A program made the translations under genes and the position numbers. A stretch of DNA of 48,780 bases from an uncultured Muribaculaceae bacterium. GTDB taxonomy: Bacteria > Bacteroidota > Bacteroidia > Bacteroidales > Muribaculaceae. The stretch spans positions 1 through 48,780 of the forward strand of contig CAJTOZ010000025.1 in the NCBI GenBank assembly GCA_910578095.1. Reading direction: 5' to 3'. Below, piece by piece: positions 1 to 7,313 of the stretch. The notes below the pieces were generated by a model. The model made no database searches, was not told where the DNA came from, and worked only from the letters and a program-made list of their open reading frames with translations. Each line of letters starts with the position of its first letter. The first letter of the stretch is position 1.

Positions 1-186
1 TGCCTGGCGCGGGCGGTGGGGCAGGCGCGAGGGGGGCAGGAAGTAGCCGCATTTGAGCTCGCGGTTGCAGCGGCCGCATGTGGGGTCGAGGATGCGGCCG
101 GCGGCGTCGACGAAGGGTTTGAATTCGCGGTGGCCGCACCGGGGGCAGCGTATGGCCATGCGGCCGAGGCGGAAGGGATAGTTCAT
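1..186 (-). CDS. DUF6371-type zinc-finger protein, N-terminal part (runs off the window)
   Basis: The reading frame starts at an ATG (184-186, minus) and continues without a stop to the window edge, giving the first 62 residues. It begins MNYPFRLGRMAIRCPRCGH and contains two CxxC-type pairs (CPRC near residue 14, CGRCNRELKCGY near residues 37-48). That is the layout of the N-terminal zinc-binding region of Bacteroidetes DUF6371 proteins, which resemble primase/toprim-associated proteins of mobile elements (family recognised from memory). It lies downstream of the RepA-like ATPase on the same strand, so the two probably form one operon for replication or mobilisation of an accessory element. 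The catalytic part lies outside the window, so the function is inferred only from the finger and the neighbour. Confidence 0.7.
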   Translation of the reverse strand, partial: MNYPFRLGRMAIRCPRCGHREFKPFVDAAGRILDPTCGRCNRELKCGYFLPPSRLPHRPRQA

Positions 187-222
187 GGTGGTGGGTTGTG
201 TTTGTGGTGGTGGTGGTGGGAT

Positions 223-293
223 GTCCACGTGTCCACGTGTGTCCACGGCTGCGGGGGTGTGGACAGTGTGGACAGTTGTGGACAGTTGTGGAC
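223..293. repeat. TGTCCAC/GTGGACA repeat cluster, copy A
   Basis: Three GTCCAC words (223, 231, 241), a GGCTGCGGGGG core, then four GTGGAC words (259, 268, 278, 288; 9-10 bp spacing). The cluster is itself palindromic. It sits between the ATPase and DUF6371 genes and is a near-identical inverted copy of the cluster at 1544-1605. The spacing near one helical turn resembles iterons or a multi-site operator; its function is unknown. Confidence 0.75.
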
Positions 294-303
294 GGCGGAG
301 GCG

Positions 304-1263
304 TCAGGCGAGCAGGTTGCCCACGAGGCTTTTCGACACTCCGAGCTCCCGGGCTATCTGGCGCAGGCTCATGCCGCGTGCCGAGAGCTCGGCGGCCTGC
401 CGGCACAGCTGCTCGCGGTGGGCGTCGGCGGTGGGGCGGGCCTGTAGCAGGTCGCTCTCGCGTCCGTAGCCTATGTGGTCGAAGCGCAGGTTGCCGTTGT
501 CCTCCTTGCCGACGATGCAGCGCATGACGTTGCCCTCGCCGAGGGTCTCGCGTGCGGAGCGCACTTTTATCTGCTTGATGTAGCGGGCGTTGCCGATGGG
601 CTCGGTGTAGTCGCGGCCTATGGCGAAGATGCTGTCGAGGAAGTTGGCGATGCGCTTGCTTCCCGCAAGGCAGTTTTGTGTGAGTGGTGTGCCTGCGGGT
701 CGCTTGGGCGTGTGTGCCAGCACGAGTATCGACAGGCCGTAGGAGCGTTTGAGCTCCACGAGCGCCTGCATGAGGCTGCCGGCGGCGTCGCCTTCCTCGC
801 AGCGGTTGCACAGCCAGGTGATGTTGTCGATGATGAGCACGCGTGCGTCGTGGCTGGTGGCCACGGAGCGTATGGCGTCGATGATCTCGGCGGGTTCGCA
901 CGGCGCGGCCTTCTGCGACAGTTCCACGCGCATGAAATTCTCGTGGAAGGCGAAGAGCGTGCGGCCGTTGGCGGCGGTGTAGCGCAGCTGAAACTGCTTG
1001 GCCGTCATCTCGAAGTCGAAGTAGAGCACACGGCGTCCGCTGCGCGCCACATGGTCGGCTATCTGCACGGCCAGGATGCTCTTGCCCGCATTGGTGTCGG
1101 CAAAGAGGCAGGCGACCTCGTTTTCAAACCACAGCGGGCCGTAGAGCATCACGGGGTCGGGAGTGTCGGCGGCTGTGCGCAGCCATTGCGATGCGGTGGC
1201 CACCTCGAAGCATGCCTCGGGGGCGTGGCCTCCGGAGGCGGGATGGTAGAACTGGTTTTCCAT
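304..1263 (-). CDS. RepA-like/AAA_25 hexameric ATPase with C-terminal HTH
   Basis: 319-residue P-loop ATPase of the RecA/RepA (AAA_25) type found in Bacteroidetes mobile elements, where such proteins act as replicative-helicase-like or DNA-remodelling ATPases (family knowledge). Visible motifs: Walker A ADTNAGKS near residues 55-62, Walker B ARVLIIDNITW near residue 140, and a C-terminal helix-turn-helix (MSLRQIARELGVSKSLVG). I chose the ATG at 1263 (MENQFYHP) because upstream residues in frame are low-complexity translation of an AT-rich leader. A -7-like box (TACCTTTG, minus, 1465-1472) lies about 200 bp upstream. The gene is bracketed by inverted copies of the GTCCAC cluster and is followed by DUF6371. 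Role in replication or mobilisation of an accessory element is inferred. Confidence 0.8.
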   Translation of the reverse strand: MENQFYHPASGGHAPEACFEVATASQWLRTAADTPDPVMLYGPLWFENEVACLFADTNAGKSILAVQIADHVARSGRRVLYFDFEMTAKQFQLRYTAANGRTLFAFHENFMRVELSQKAAPCEPAEIIDAIRSVATSHDARVLIIDNITWLCNRCEEGDAAGSLMQALVELKRSYGLSILVLAHTPKRPAGTPLTQNCLAGSKRIANFLDSIFAIGRDYTEPIGNARYIKQIKVRSARETLGEGNVMRCIVGKEDNGNLRFDHIGYGRESDLLQARPTADAHREQLCRQAAELSARGMSLRQIARELGVSKSLVGNLLA

Positions 1264-1543
1264 GTTCGTTGAGTTGTTTGTTGAGTTGTACATATATATA
1301 TTGTGTGCGATGCAAGCCTCTGGTGCAGCGTTTCCGCTTGCGGAAAAATGCACACACCTCCCCCTCTCCCCACTCTCCCTCCTCTCTCTGCGCGCGGCTG
1401 TGGCGAGTGTGGGGGGGGGCGAGTGTGGTGTGCGCAGGCGCTGGCTACCTTGCGGCTTACGCTACAAAGGTAGGCATAGCGCCGTGGCGTAGCTCCCATA
1501 TCTGCGGCATGGCTGACGCGTTTCTACCAAAAAAAACACAAGT
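1264..1543. other. Leader/intergenic region upstream of the RepA-like ATPase
   Basis: No convincing gene. The stretch carries a TATATATA run near 1290-1300, a perfect small palindrome TTTCCGC-TT-GCGGAAA (about 1329-1344, no T-run on either side, so not a typical terminator), a purine/pyrimidine-biased stretch at 1355-1395, and on the minus strand a TACCTTTG -7 box at 1465-1472 that could drive the ATPase with a leader of about 200 nt. No good -33 element is seen 19-20 bp upstream of it. Confidence 0.5.
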
Positions 1544-1605
1544 GTCCACACTGTCCACAAGTGTCCACACTGTCCACACCCCCCGCAGCCGTGGACACCG
1601 TGGAC
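1544..1605. repeat. TGTCCAC/GTGGACA repeat cluster, copy B (inverted)
   Basis: Four GTCCAC words (1544, 1553, 1563, 1572), the core CCCCCCGCAGCC, then two GTGGAC words (1591, 1600). Its reverse complement matches copy A (223-293) almost base for base across the core and the flanking words. The two copies therefore form an inverted-repeat pair of about 60 bp around the ATPase gene. Confidence 0.75.
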
Positions 1606-1677
1606 ACTTGCGTAGGCCCGGCGCAGCACATCTTTTTTATGCTTATCCGCAAAAGTCCCCCGAGGTTTTATTTTCAA

Positions 1678-1749
1678 TGTAGGGACGTGCCTTTGGCACG
1701 TAAAAAGGGGCATGCAGGCATATTATACATCGCAAAGCGATGTCCCTAC
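1678..1749. repeat. REPIN-like element: two hairpins between TGTAGGGA...TCCCTAC ends
   Basis: Terminal inverted repeat TGTAGGGAC/GTCCCTAC encloses two short hairpins, ACGTGCC-TTT-GGCACGT and ACATCGC-AAA-GCGATGT. The same architecture recurs at 46149-46220, and the second hairpin recurs almost exactly at 46313-46329. This is the form expected of a dispersed non-autonomous palindromic repeat (REP/REPIN or small MITE). No transposase is seen nearby. Confidence 0.7.
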
Positions 1750-1831
1750 CTTGCGGGCGGTGACCTTATGATGTCAACTTGGGTGATTTTGCGGATAATC
1801 AATCTTTTTTTCATCTGTCAAATATTCTTTG

Positions 1832-1839
1832 TATCTTTG
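1832..1839 (+). promoter_or_regulatory. Bacteroidetes -7 box upstream of the porin gene
   Basis: TATCTTTG matches TAnnTTTG and ends 7 bp before the ATG at 1847, which implies a near-leaderless transcript. The expected -33 position holds only a T-run. This box excludes the in-frame ATG at 1829 as a start. Confidence 0.6.
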
Positions 1840-1846
1840 CGGGCGC

Positions 1847-3829
1847 ATGAACAAGCTATATCTCGCCATACTCATCATACTGCTGGCCGGCGGCCATGCC
1901 TCCGCAGCCAAGAAAAAGGAGGCCGTGGCGCCCGCCGTGGCCTGGGAGCCGCTGCAGCCGCTGGGGCTGCGCGAGCCCTGCGGCATCGACACCCTGGAGT
2001 ACAACTATTTCCAGGCCTCCATCCCCTCGGCGCGCAGCACCGCATGGGCCACCACGGGCAACTACGGCTCCGAAGGCATCAACATGATATTCGACGAGCG
2101 CCTGCCCTACAGCGACTTCTTCCTGGGCGACGCCCTGCGCACATGGAAGCCCCGCACGCGCAAATTCTACAACACGCGCATCCCCATGACACTGCTCGGC
2201 TACACCACCGGCGGAGGCCGCGACAACGCGCAGGACGACCTCACGGCCGTGTTCTCCGGCAACATCGACCGCCGCTCCCAGGTGGGCGCCATGCTGCAGT
2301 ATCTCTACTCCAAAGGCTCCTACGCCAACCAGGCCACCGACCATCTCACCTGGGGCTTCTCCGGCTCGCACATAGGCGACCGCTACGAATTCCAGGGCTA
2401 CTTCTACCACTACAACTTCGTCAACAAAGAAAGCGGCGGCATCACCGACCCCCTCTACATCACCGACCCCGCCGAGGTGCAGGGCGGCGTCACCTCCATA
2501 GCCCCCAAGAGCATCCCCACACGCCTCAACAACGCCCACACCCGCAACGTGGGCACCGACCTGTGGCTCAACAACCGCTACAAGATAGGCTTCTGGCGCG
2601 CCGACGCCACCGTGGATTCGCTCGGGCAGGAAATACCCGATTCGCTGCGCACACACACCTACGTGCCCGTCACCTCATTCGTGTGGACACTCCACTACAG
2701 AGAGCAGAAACACATATTCTCCAACACCTCCGCCGCCGAAGGCGCCGACTTCTTCGGCAACACCTACCTCTGCCCCACCGGCACCTACGACCGCACCACC
2801 TACTGGGCACTCTCCAACACCCTCGGCGTGCAGCTGCTCGAAGGCTTCCACAAATACGCCCCCTTCGGCCTCTCGGCCTACCTCACCTACGAGATGCGCC
2901 GCTTCAACCAGACACCCGACTCCATCGACCACTCCGACCCCTCCCTGGGCCTCACACCCCTGCCCGAAGGCGCCGCCGGCATGGCCTCCTCGCAATCCCA
3001 GAACCTCGCCTGGGCCGGCGCACAGCTCACCAAGCTCAAAGGCTCCGTGCTCACCTACGACGCCACCGCCGAGCTCGGCGTCATAGGCGACGTGGCCGGC
3101 GACCTGCGCCTGCGCGCCAACGTGCGCTCACGCCTGCCGCTGATGGGCGATTCCCTGCGCGTGCACGCCTACGGCGAATTCCTCAACGAAGAAACCCCCT
3201 ACCTGCTGCGCCACTACCGCTCCAACCACTTCATCTGGAACAACGACTTCGGCAAGCAGCGCACCTACGCCTTCGGCGGCAGCGTGCAGCTCGGGCGCAC
3301 AGGCACCACACTCAGCGCCGGAGTGAAAAACCTCCAGAACTACGTCTACTTCGCCGACGACTTCCTCCCCCGCCAGCACGGCGGCAACGTGCAGGTGTTC
3401 CACGCACGCCTGCAGCAGGACCTGCGCGCCGGCATCCTCAACTGGCGCAACACCATCACCTACCAGACATCCACCGACGACGCCGTGCTGCCCCTCCCCA
3501 AGCTCGCCGTCTACAGCAACCTCTTCCTCCTCTTCAAAGTGGCCACACTCCACGTGCAGCTCGGCGTAGACTGCGACTGGTACACCAAATACCACGCCCC
3601 CGCCTACCAGCCCGCCACAGCCACCTTCGCCAACCAGCACACCGTCAAGCTCGGCAACTACCCCTTCATGAACGTCTACGCCAACATGAAGCTCGGCCGC
3701 ACACGCTTCTACGTGATGATGAGCCACATCAACCAGGGATGGTTCTCCAACGACTACTTCTCCGTGGTCGACTACCCCCTCAACCCCCGCCGCCTCCAGC
3801 TCGGCCTCAGCGTAGACTTCGCCAACTAA
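1847..3829 (+). CDS. Putative outer-membrane porin (Porin_10-like)
   Basis: 660-residue exported protein. It starts MNKLYLAILIILLAGGHASA, a clear signal peptide, and then has long stretches of alternating aromatic and polar residues typical of an outer-membrane beta-barrel (for example TGNYGSEGINMIFDERLP near residue 65, and repeated W/Y/F-rich strands), ending in a typical C-terminal strand (LQLGLSVDFAN). I recognise the Bacteroidetes 'putative porin' family. The specific substrate is unknown. The ATG at 1847 is chosen because it follows the -7 box by a few bases and begins the signal sequence. Codon choice is strongly C-ending, as in the genes up to about 12.2 kb. Confidence 0.85.
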   Translation: MNKLYLAILIILLAGGHASAAKKKEAVAPAVAWEPLQPLGLREPCGIDTLEYNYFQASIPSARSTAWATTGNYGSEGINMIFDERLPYSDFFLGDALRTWKPRTRKFYNTRIPMTLLGYTTGGGRDNAQDDLTAVFSGNIDRRSQVGAMLQYLYSKGSYANQATDHLTWGFSGSHIGDRYEFQGYFYHYNFVNKESGGITDPLYITDPAEVQGGVTSIAPKSIPTRLNNAHTRNVGTDLWLNNRYKIGFWRADATVDSLGQEIPDSLRTHTYVPVTSFVWTLHYREQKHIFSNTSAAEGADFFGNTYLCPTGTYDRTTYWALSNTLGVQLLEGFHKYAPFGLSAYLTYEMRRFNQTPDSIDHSDPSLGLTPLPEGAAGMASSQSQNLAWAGAQLTKLKGSVLTYDATAELGVIGDVAGDLRLRANVRSRLPLMGDSLRVHAYGEFLNEETPYLLRHYRSNHFIWNNDFGKQRTYAFGGSVQLGRTGTTLSAGVKNLQNYVYFADDFLPRQHGGNVQVFHARLQQDLRAGILNWRNTITYQTSTDDAVLPLPKLAVYSNLFLLFKVATLHVQLGVDCDWYTKYHAPAYQPATATFANQHTVKLGNYPFMNVYANMKLGRTRFYVMMSHINQGWFSNDYFSVVDYPLNPRRLQLGLSVDFAN

Positions 3830-3872
3830 CCGGCACCCCACGGCGTTATAGGTATATAAAACATATACAGAT

Positions 3873-4698
3873 ATGCCCAACACACCCCATGCCATAAAAG
3901 GCCGCATGCCCCTGCTCATAGGCCTGCTCGCCCTCGTGCTCGCCCTCATGTGGCTGCTCGGACAATGCAGCCACCGCCGCCTTCGCCGGCCGCGACACCC
4001 GCGCCGGCGGCGACACCATCACCGTGGCCATCGAGATGTCGCCGCTGCTCTACACCCGCACCCCCGCCGACACCATCGCCGGCCTCGACTACGACATCAT
4101 CCGCGCCATAGCCGCACGCCACGGCCTGCACGTCAAATTCCGCCCCTTCGTGCCCCTGCGCTTCGCCCTCGAAGGCCTCGAGCGCGGCGACTTCGACGTA
4201 GTGGTGGCAGCACTCCCCGCCACCACCCGCACCCGCAGCCAGTACCACATGACAGAAAGCGTCTACACCGGCCGCCAGGCCCTCGTGCAGCTCCTCGACA
4301 GCGCAGGAGCCCGCCCGCACATACAATCGCAGGAACAGCTCGCCGGCCACAAAGTGTGGGTGGTGGAAAAATCGCCCTACGCCCACCGCCTGGCCAACCT
4401 CGGCGCCGAACTCGGCGACACCATCTACGTACAATCCTCCCCCGACTACTCCGCCGAGCATCTCTGCCTCCTCACAGCCACCGGACAGATACCCCGCGCC
4501 GTAGTCGACGAAGCCACCGCACGCCGCATCGCCGCCGACTATCCACGCCTCGACGTCTCCGTGCCCGTGTCGTTCAACCAGTTCCAGAGCTGGGCCGTAG
4601 GCCGCGAAGCCCTGCGCGACAGCTTCAACGTATGGCTCGACAGCTTCCGCCGCACCGCCGCCTACGATTCCCTCCTCGTGCGCTACGGCCAGCGGTAG
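3873..4698 (+). CDS. Solute-binding (SBP_bac_3-like) lipoprotein/anchored protein with apparent frameshift
   Basis: Two reading frames together look like one protein. The first, from ATG 3873, encodes a hydrophobic leader (MPLLIGLLALVLALMWLLGQC), with a Cys that could be lipidated. The second, open from about 3922 and ending at 4698, encodes a periplasmic binding-protein fold resembling extracellular solute-binding family 3/MltF N-domain (DYDIIRAIAARHGLHVKF, later VDEATARRIAADYPRL). Joining them needs a +1 shift between about 3966 and 4024. Without it the second frame has only a GTG at 4024 and no signal peptide. The first frame downstream becomes Arg/His-rich shadow sequence. Either the gene is disrupted, or one base in the sequence is wrong. 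Function inferred: periplasmic ligand binding. Confidence 0.65.
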
Positions 4699-4730
4699 CG
4701 CACGCCACCCGGCCGGCAGGCAGCCACCGT

Positions 4731-4761
4731 TTTGCACAGTGCCGAAAAATTTGTAATTTTG
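4731..4761 (+). promoter_or_regulatory. Near-consensus Bacteroidetes promoter for rfbD
   Basis: TTTG (4731-4734), 19 bp spacer, TAATTTTG (4754-4761): an exact fit to TTTG-N19-TAnnTTTG. Predicted start of transcription is near 4767, about 18 bp before the ATG of rfbD. Confidence 0.7.
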
Positions 4762-4784
4762 CAAAAGATATCAGACACTGATTT

Positions 4785-5645
4785 ATGAAGATATTAGTCA
4801 CCGGCAGCAACGGACAGCTGGGACGCGCGCTCCGGGAAGTGCTCGAGCGCCGATGCCCAGGCGCCACCACCTACACGGACCGCCCCGAGCTCGACATCAC
4901 CGACGCCGCAGCCGTAGAAACCTTCCTGCGCGAAGGCGACTACGCCCGCATAGTCAACTGCGCGGCCTACACCGACGTGGAACAGGCCGAAGAAGAAAAA
5001 CACCAGTGCGCCGCCGTCAACATCGACGGCGTAGCCAACCTCGCGCGCCACGCCGACGAGCTCGGCGCGCGCATACTCCACGTCAGCACCGACTACGTGT
5101 TCGACGGCCGCTCATGCCGCCCCTACACCGAAAGCGACAAAGTGAACCCCGCATCGCACTACGGCACCACCAAGCGCAAAGGCGAGACAGCCCTGCTGGG
5201 CCTCTCGCCGGAAAGCGTCGTCGTGCGCACCGGATGGCTCTACTCGCCCCACGGCCGCAACTTCGTGCGCACCATCCTCGGCAAAGCCGCCACACAGCCC
5301 GCACTGCGCGTAGTGTGCGACCAGATAGGCACACCCACCTACGCCCCCGACCTCGCCGAAGCCATCGCCACCATCATCCTCTCGCCACAGTGGGTCAGCG
5401 GCATCTTCAACTTCAGCAACGAAGGCGCATGCTCGTGGTACGACCTCGCCGTCGCCACCCTCGCCGCCGCCGGAGCCACCGCCACCGTCGAGCCCATCCT
5501 CTCCGCCGACCATCCCTCCCCCGTGAGCCGCCCCTACTACTCCGTCCTCGACAAAAGCAAAATCAAAGCCACCTACGGCATCAGCATCCCCCACTGGCAC
5601 GCCTCGCTCCTGAAATGCGTGGAGCGCATCAAAGCCGACAAGTAA
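4785..5645 (+). CDS. rfbD: dTDP-4-dehydrorhamnose reductase
   Basis: 286 residues, full length for RmlD/RfbD, which reduces dTDP-4-dehydro-L-rhamnose to dTDP-L-rhamnose with NAD(P)H for cell-surface polysaccharides. Visible: N-terminal Rossmann motif TGSNGQLGRAL (residues 6-16), the conserved NCAAYTDVEQAE segment, STDYVFDG near residue 105, and the SDR catalytic YxxxK as HYGTTKRKGE near residue 125. A near-consensus promoter lies just upstream. prfC follows after 15 bp, so the two may be co-transcribed. No other rml genes are in the window, so it stands apart from its pathway partners here. Confidence 0.93.
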   Translation: MKILVTGSNGQLGRALREVLERRCPGATTYTDRPELDITDAAAVETFLREGDYARIVNCAAYTDVEQAEEEKHQCAAVNIDGVANLARHADELGARILHVSTDYVFDGRSCRPYTESDKVNPASHYGTTKRKGETALLGLSPESVVVRTGWLYSPHGRNFVRTILGKAATQPALRVVCDQIGTPTYAPDLAEAIATIILSPQWVSGIFNFSNEGACSWYDLAVATLAAAGATATVEPILSADHPSPVSRPYYSVLDKSKIKATYGISIPHWHASLLKCVERIKADK

Positions 5646-5660
5646 CGACCCCCACCAATC

Positions 5661-7250
5661 ATGTCCACCACCACCACACTCACACAGGAAATAGACCGCC
5701 GCCGCACCTTCGCCATCATCTCACACCCCGACGCCGGCAAAACCACCCTCACCGAAAAGCTCCTCCTCTTCGGAGGCGCAATCCACATAGCCGGAGCCGT
5801 AAAAAGCAACAAAATAAAGAAAACCGCCACCAGCGACTGGATGGAAATCGAAAAACAGCGCGGCATCTCCGTCGCCACATCCGTCATGGGATTCAACTAC
5901 GGCGACTACAAAATCAACATCCTCGACACACCCGGCCACCAGGACTTCGCCGAAGACACATACCGCACCCTCACAGCCGTCGACAGCGTCATCATCGTGG
6001 TCGACGTAGCCAAAGGCGTAGAGCAGCAGACACGCAAACTCATGGAAGTGTGCCGCATGCGCAACACACCCGTCATAATATTCGTCAACAAACTCGACCG
6101 TGAAGGACGCGACCCCTTCGAAATACTCGACGAACTCGAAGCCGAGCTCAAAATAGCCGTGCGGCCCCTCTCATGGCCCATAGGCATAGGCGCACGCTTC
6201 AAAGGCGTCTACAACATCTACGAGCACTCCCTCGACCTCTTCACCCCCGACAAACAAAAAGTGAGCGAACGCGTGGAAATCGACAACATCGACGACCCCC
6301 GCGTCGACAGCGCCATCGGAGCACCCGCAGCCACACAGCTGCGCGACGACCTCGAACTCATACAAGGCGTATACCCCGCCTTCAACGTCGAGCCATACCT
6401 TGAAGGCAAGCTCGCACCCGTGTTCTTCGGCTCCGCGCTCAACACCTTCGGCGTCAAGGAACTCCTCGACTGCTTCGTGAAAATAGCCCCCGCACCGCGC
6501 CCCGTAGCCACCGAAGAACGCATCGTACAGCCCGCCGAAGAAAAATTCTCCGGCTTCGTGTTCAAGATCCACGCCAACATGGACCCCAACCACCGCAGCT
6601 GCATAGCATTCGTCAAAGTGTGCTCCGGATGCTTCATGCGCAACAACCCCTACCGGCAGGTGCGCACCGGCAAAGTGATGAAATTCTCCGCCCCCACAGC
6701 CTTCATGGCACAGAAAAAAAACATCGTCGACGAAGCATACCCCGGCGACATCGTAGGCCTCCCCGACACCGGCAACTTCAAGATCGGCGACACCCTCACC
6801 GAAGGCGAAGACATCCACTTCAAAGGCCTCCCCAGCTTCTCGCCCGAAATGTTCAAATACATCGAGAACACCGACCCCATGAAAAGCAAACAGCTCGAAA
6901 AAGGCATACAGCAGCTCATGGACGAAGGCGTCGCACAGCTGTTCGTCAACCAGTTCAACGGACGCAAGATCATCGGCACCGTAGGGCAGCTCCAATTCGA
7001 AGTCATACAATACCGCCTCCTCCACGAATACGGCGCACAATGCCGCTGGGAACCCATCTCCCTCTACAAAGCATGCTGGATAGAAAGCGACGACCCCGAA
7101 GCACTCGCCGCCTTCAAAAAACGCAAACACCAGTTCATGGCCGTCGACCGCGACGGGCGCGACGTATTCCTCGCCGACTCCAACTACGTCCTGCAGATGG
7201 CACAGAACGACTTCCCCAAACTACGTTTTCACTTCACCTCCGAATTTTAA
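5661..7250 (+). CDS. prfC: Peptide chain release factor 3
   Basis: 529 residues, normal length for RF3, the GTPase that recycles RF1/RF2 from the ribosome after peptide release. GTPase motifs are intact: P-loop SHPDAGKTTLTEKLL (residues 19-33), G3 DTPGHQDF near residue 89, and G4 NKLDREGRD near residue 143. The RF3-specific C-terminal domain is present (GQLQFEVIQYRLLHEYGAQ, then a final QMAQNDFPKLRFHFTSEF). Spacing to rfbD is 15 bp. The next gene has its own -7 box. Identification is secure. Confidence 0.96.
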   Translation: MSTTTTLTQEIDRRRTFAIISHPDAGKTTLTEKLLLFGGAIHIAGAVKSNKIKKTATSDWMEIEKQRGISVATSVMGFNYGDYKINILDTPGHQDFAEDTYRTLTAVDSVIIVVDVAKGVEQQTRKLMEVCRMRNTPVIIFVNKLDREGRDPFEILDELEAELKIAVRPLSWPIGIGARFKGVYNIYEHSLDLFTPDKQKVSERVEIDNIDDPRVDSAIGAPAATQLRDDLELIQGVYPAFNVEPYLEGKLAPVFFGSALNTFGVKELLDCFVKIAPAPRPVATEERIVQPAEEKFSGFVFKIHANMDPNHRSCIAFVKVCSGCFMRNNPYRQVRTGKVMKFSAPTAFMAQKKNIVDEAYPGDIVGLPDTGNFKIGDTLTEGEDIHFKGLPSFSPEMFKYIENTDPMKSKQLEKGIQQLMDEGVAQLFVNQFNGRKIIGTVGQLQFEVIQYRLLHEYGAQCRWEPISLYKACWIESDDPEALAAFKKRKHQFMAVDRDGRDVFLADSNYVLQMAQNDFPKLRFHFTSEF

Positions 7251-7284
7251 AGAGCAAAATTGCCGAATATCGCAAAAAAAGATA

Positions 7285-7292
7285 TATCTTTG
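7285..7292 (+). promoter_or_regulatory. -7 box upstream of sppA
   Basis: TATCTTTG lies 21 bp before the sppA ATG at 7314. A TTG at 7260-7262 is 22 bp upstream, slightly longer than the usual 19-20 bp spacer, so the full promoter is only moderately supported. Confidence 0.5.
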
Positions 7293-7313
7293 TCGAAAAT
7301 ACACCATCAGACA

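Noticed and set aside
1329..1344. Hairpin TTTCCGC/GCGGAAA as a terminator
   Set aside because: No T-run follows on either strand and it lies in the ATPase leader.
223..1605. GTCCAC/GTGGAC clusters as DnaA boxes of a chromosomal origin
   Set aside because: They match only the TCCACA half of the TTATCCACA consensus, no dnaA or dnaN gene is near and there is no AT-rich unwinding region of the right form.
1829..1846. An earlier in-frame ATG for the porin
   Set aside because: It lies inside the promoter box and delays the signal peptide.
1561..3897. A 778-codon plus-strand frame over the porin gene
   Set aside because: Arg/His/Pro-rich translation without family features; it is the +1 shadow of the high-GC porin gene, which has a signal peptide and barrel strands.
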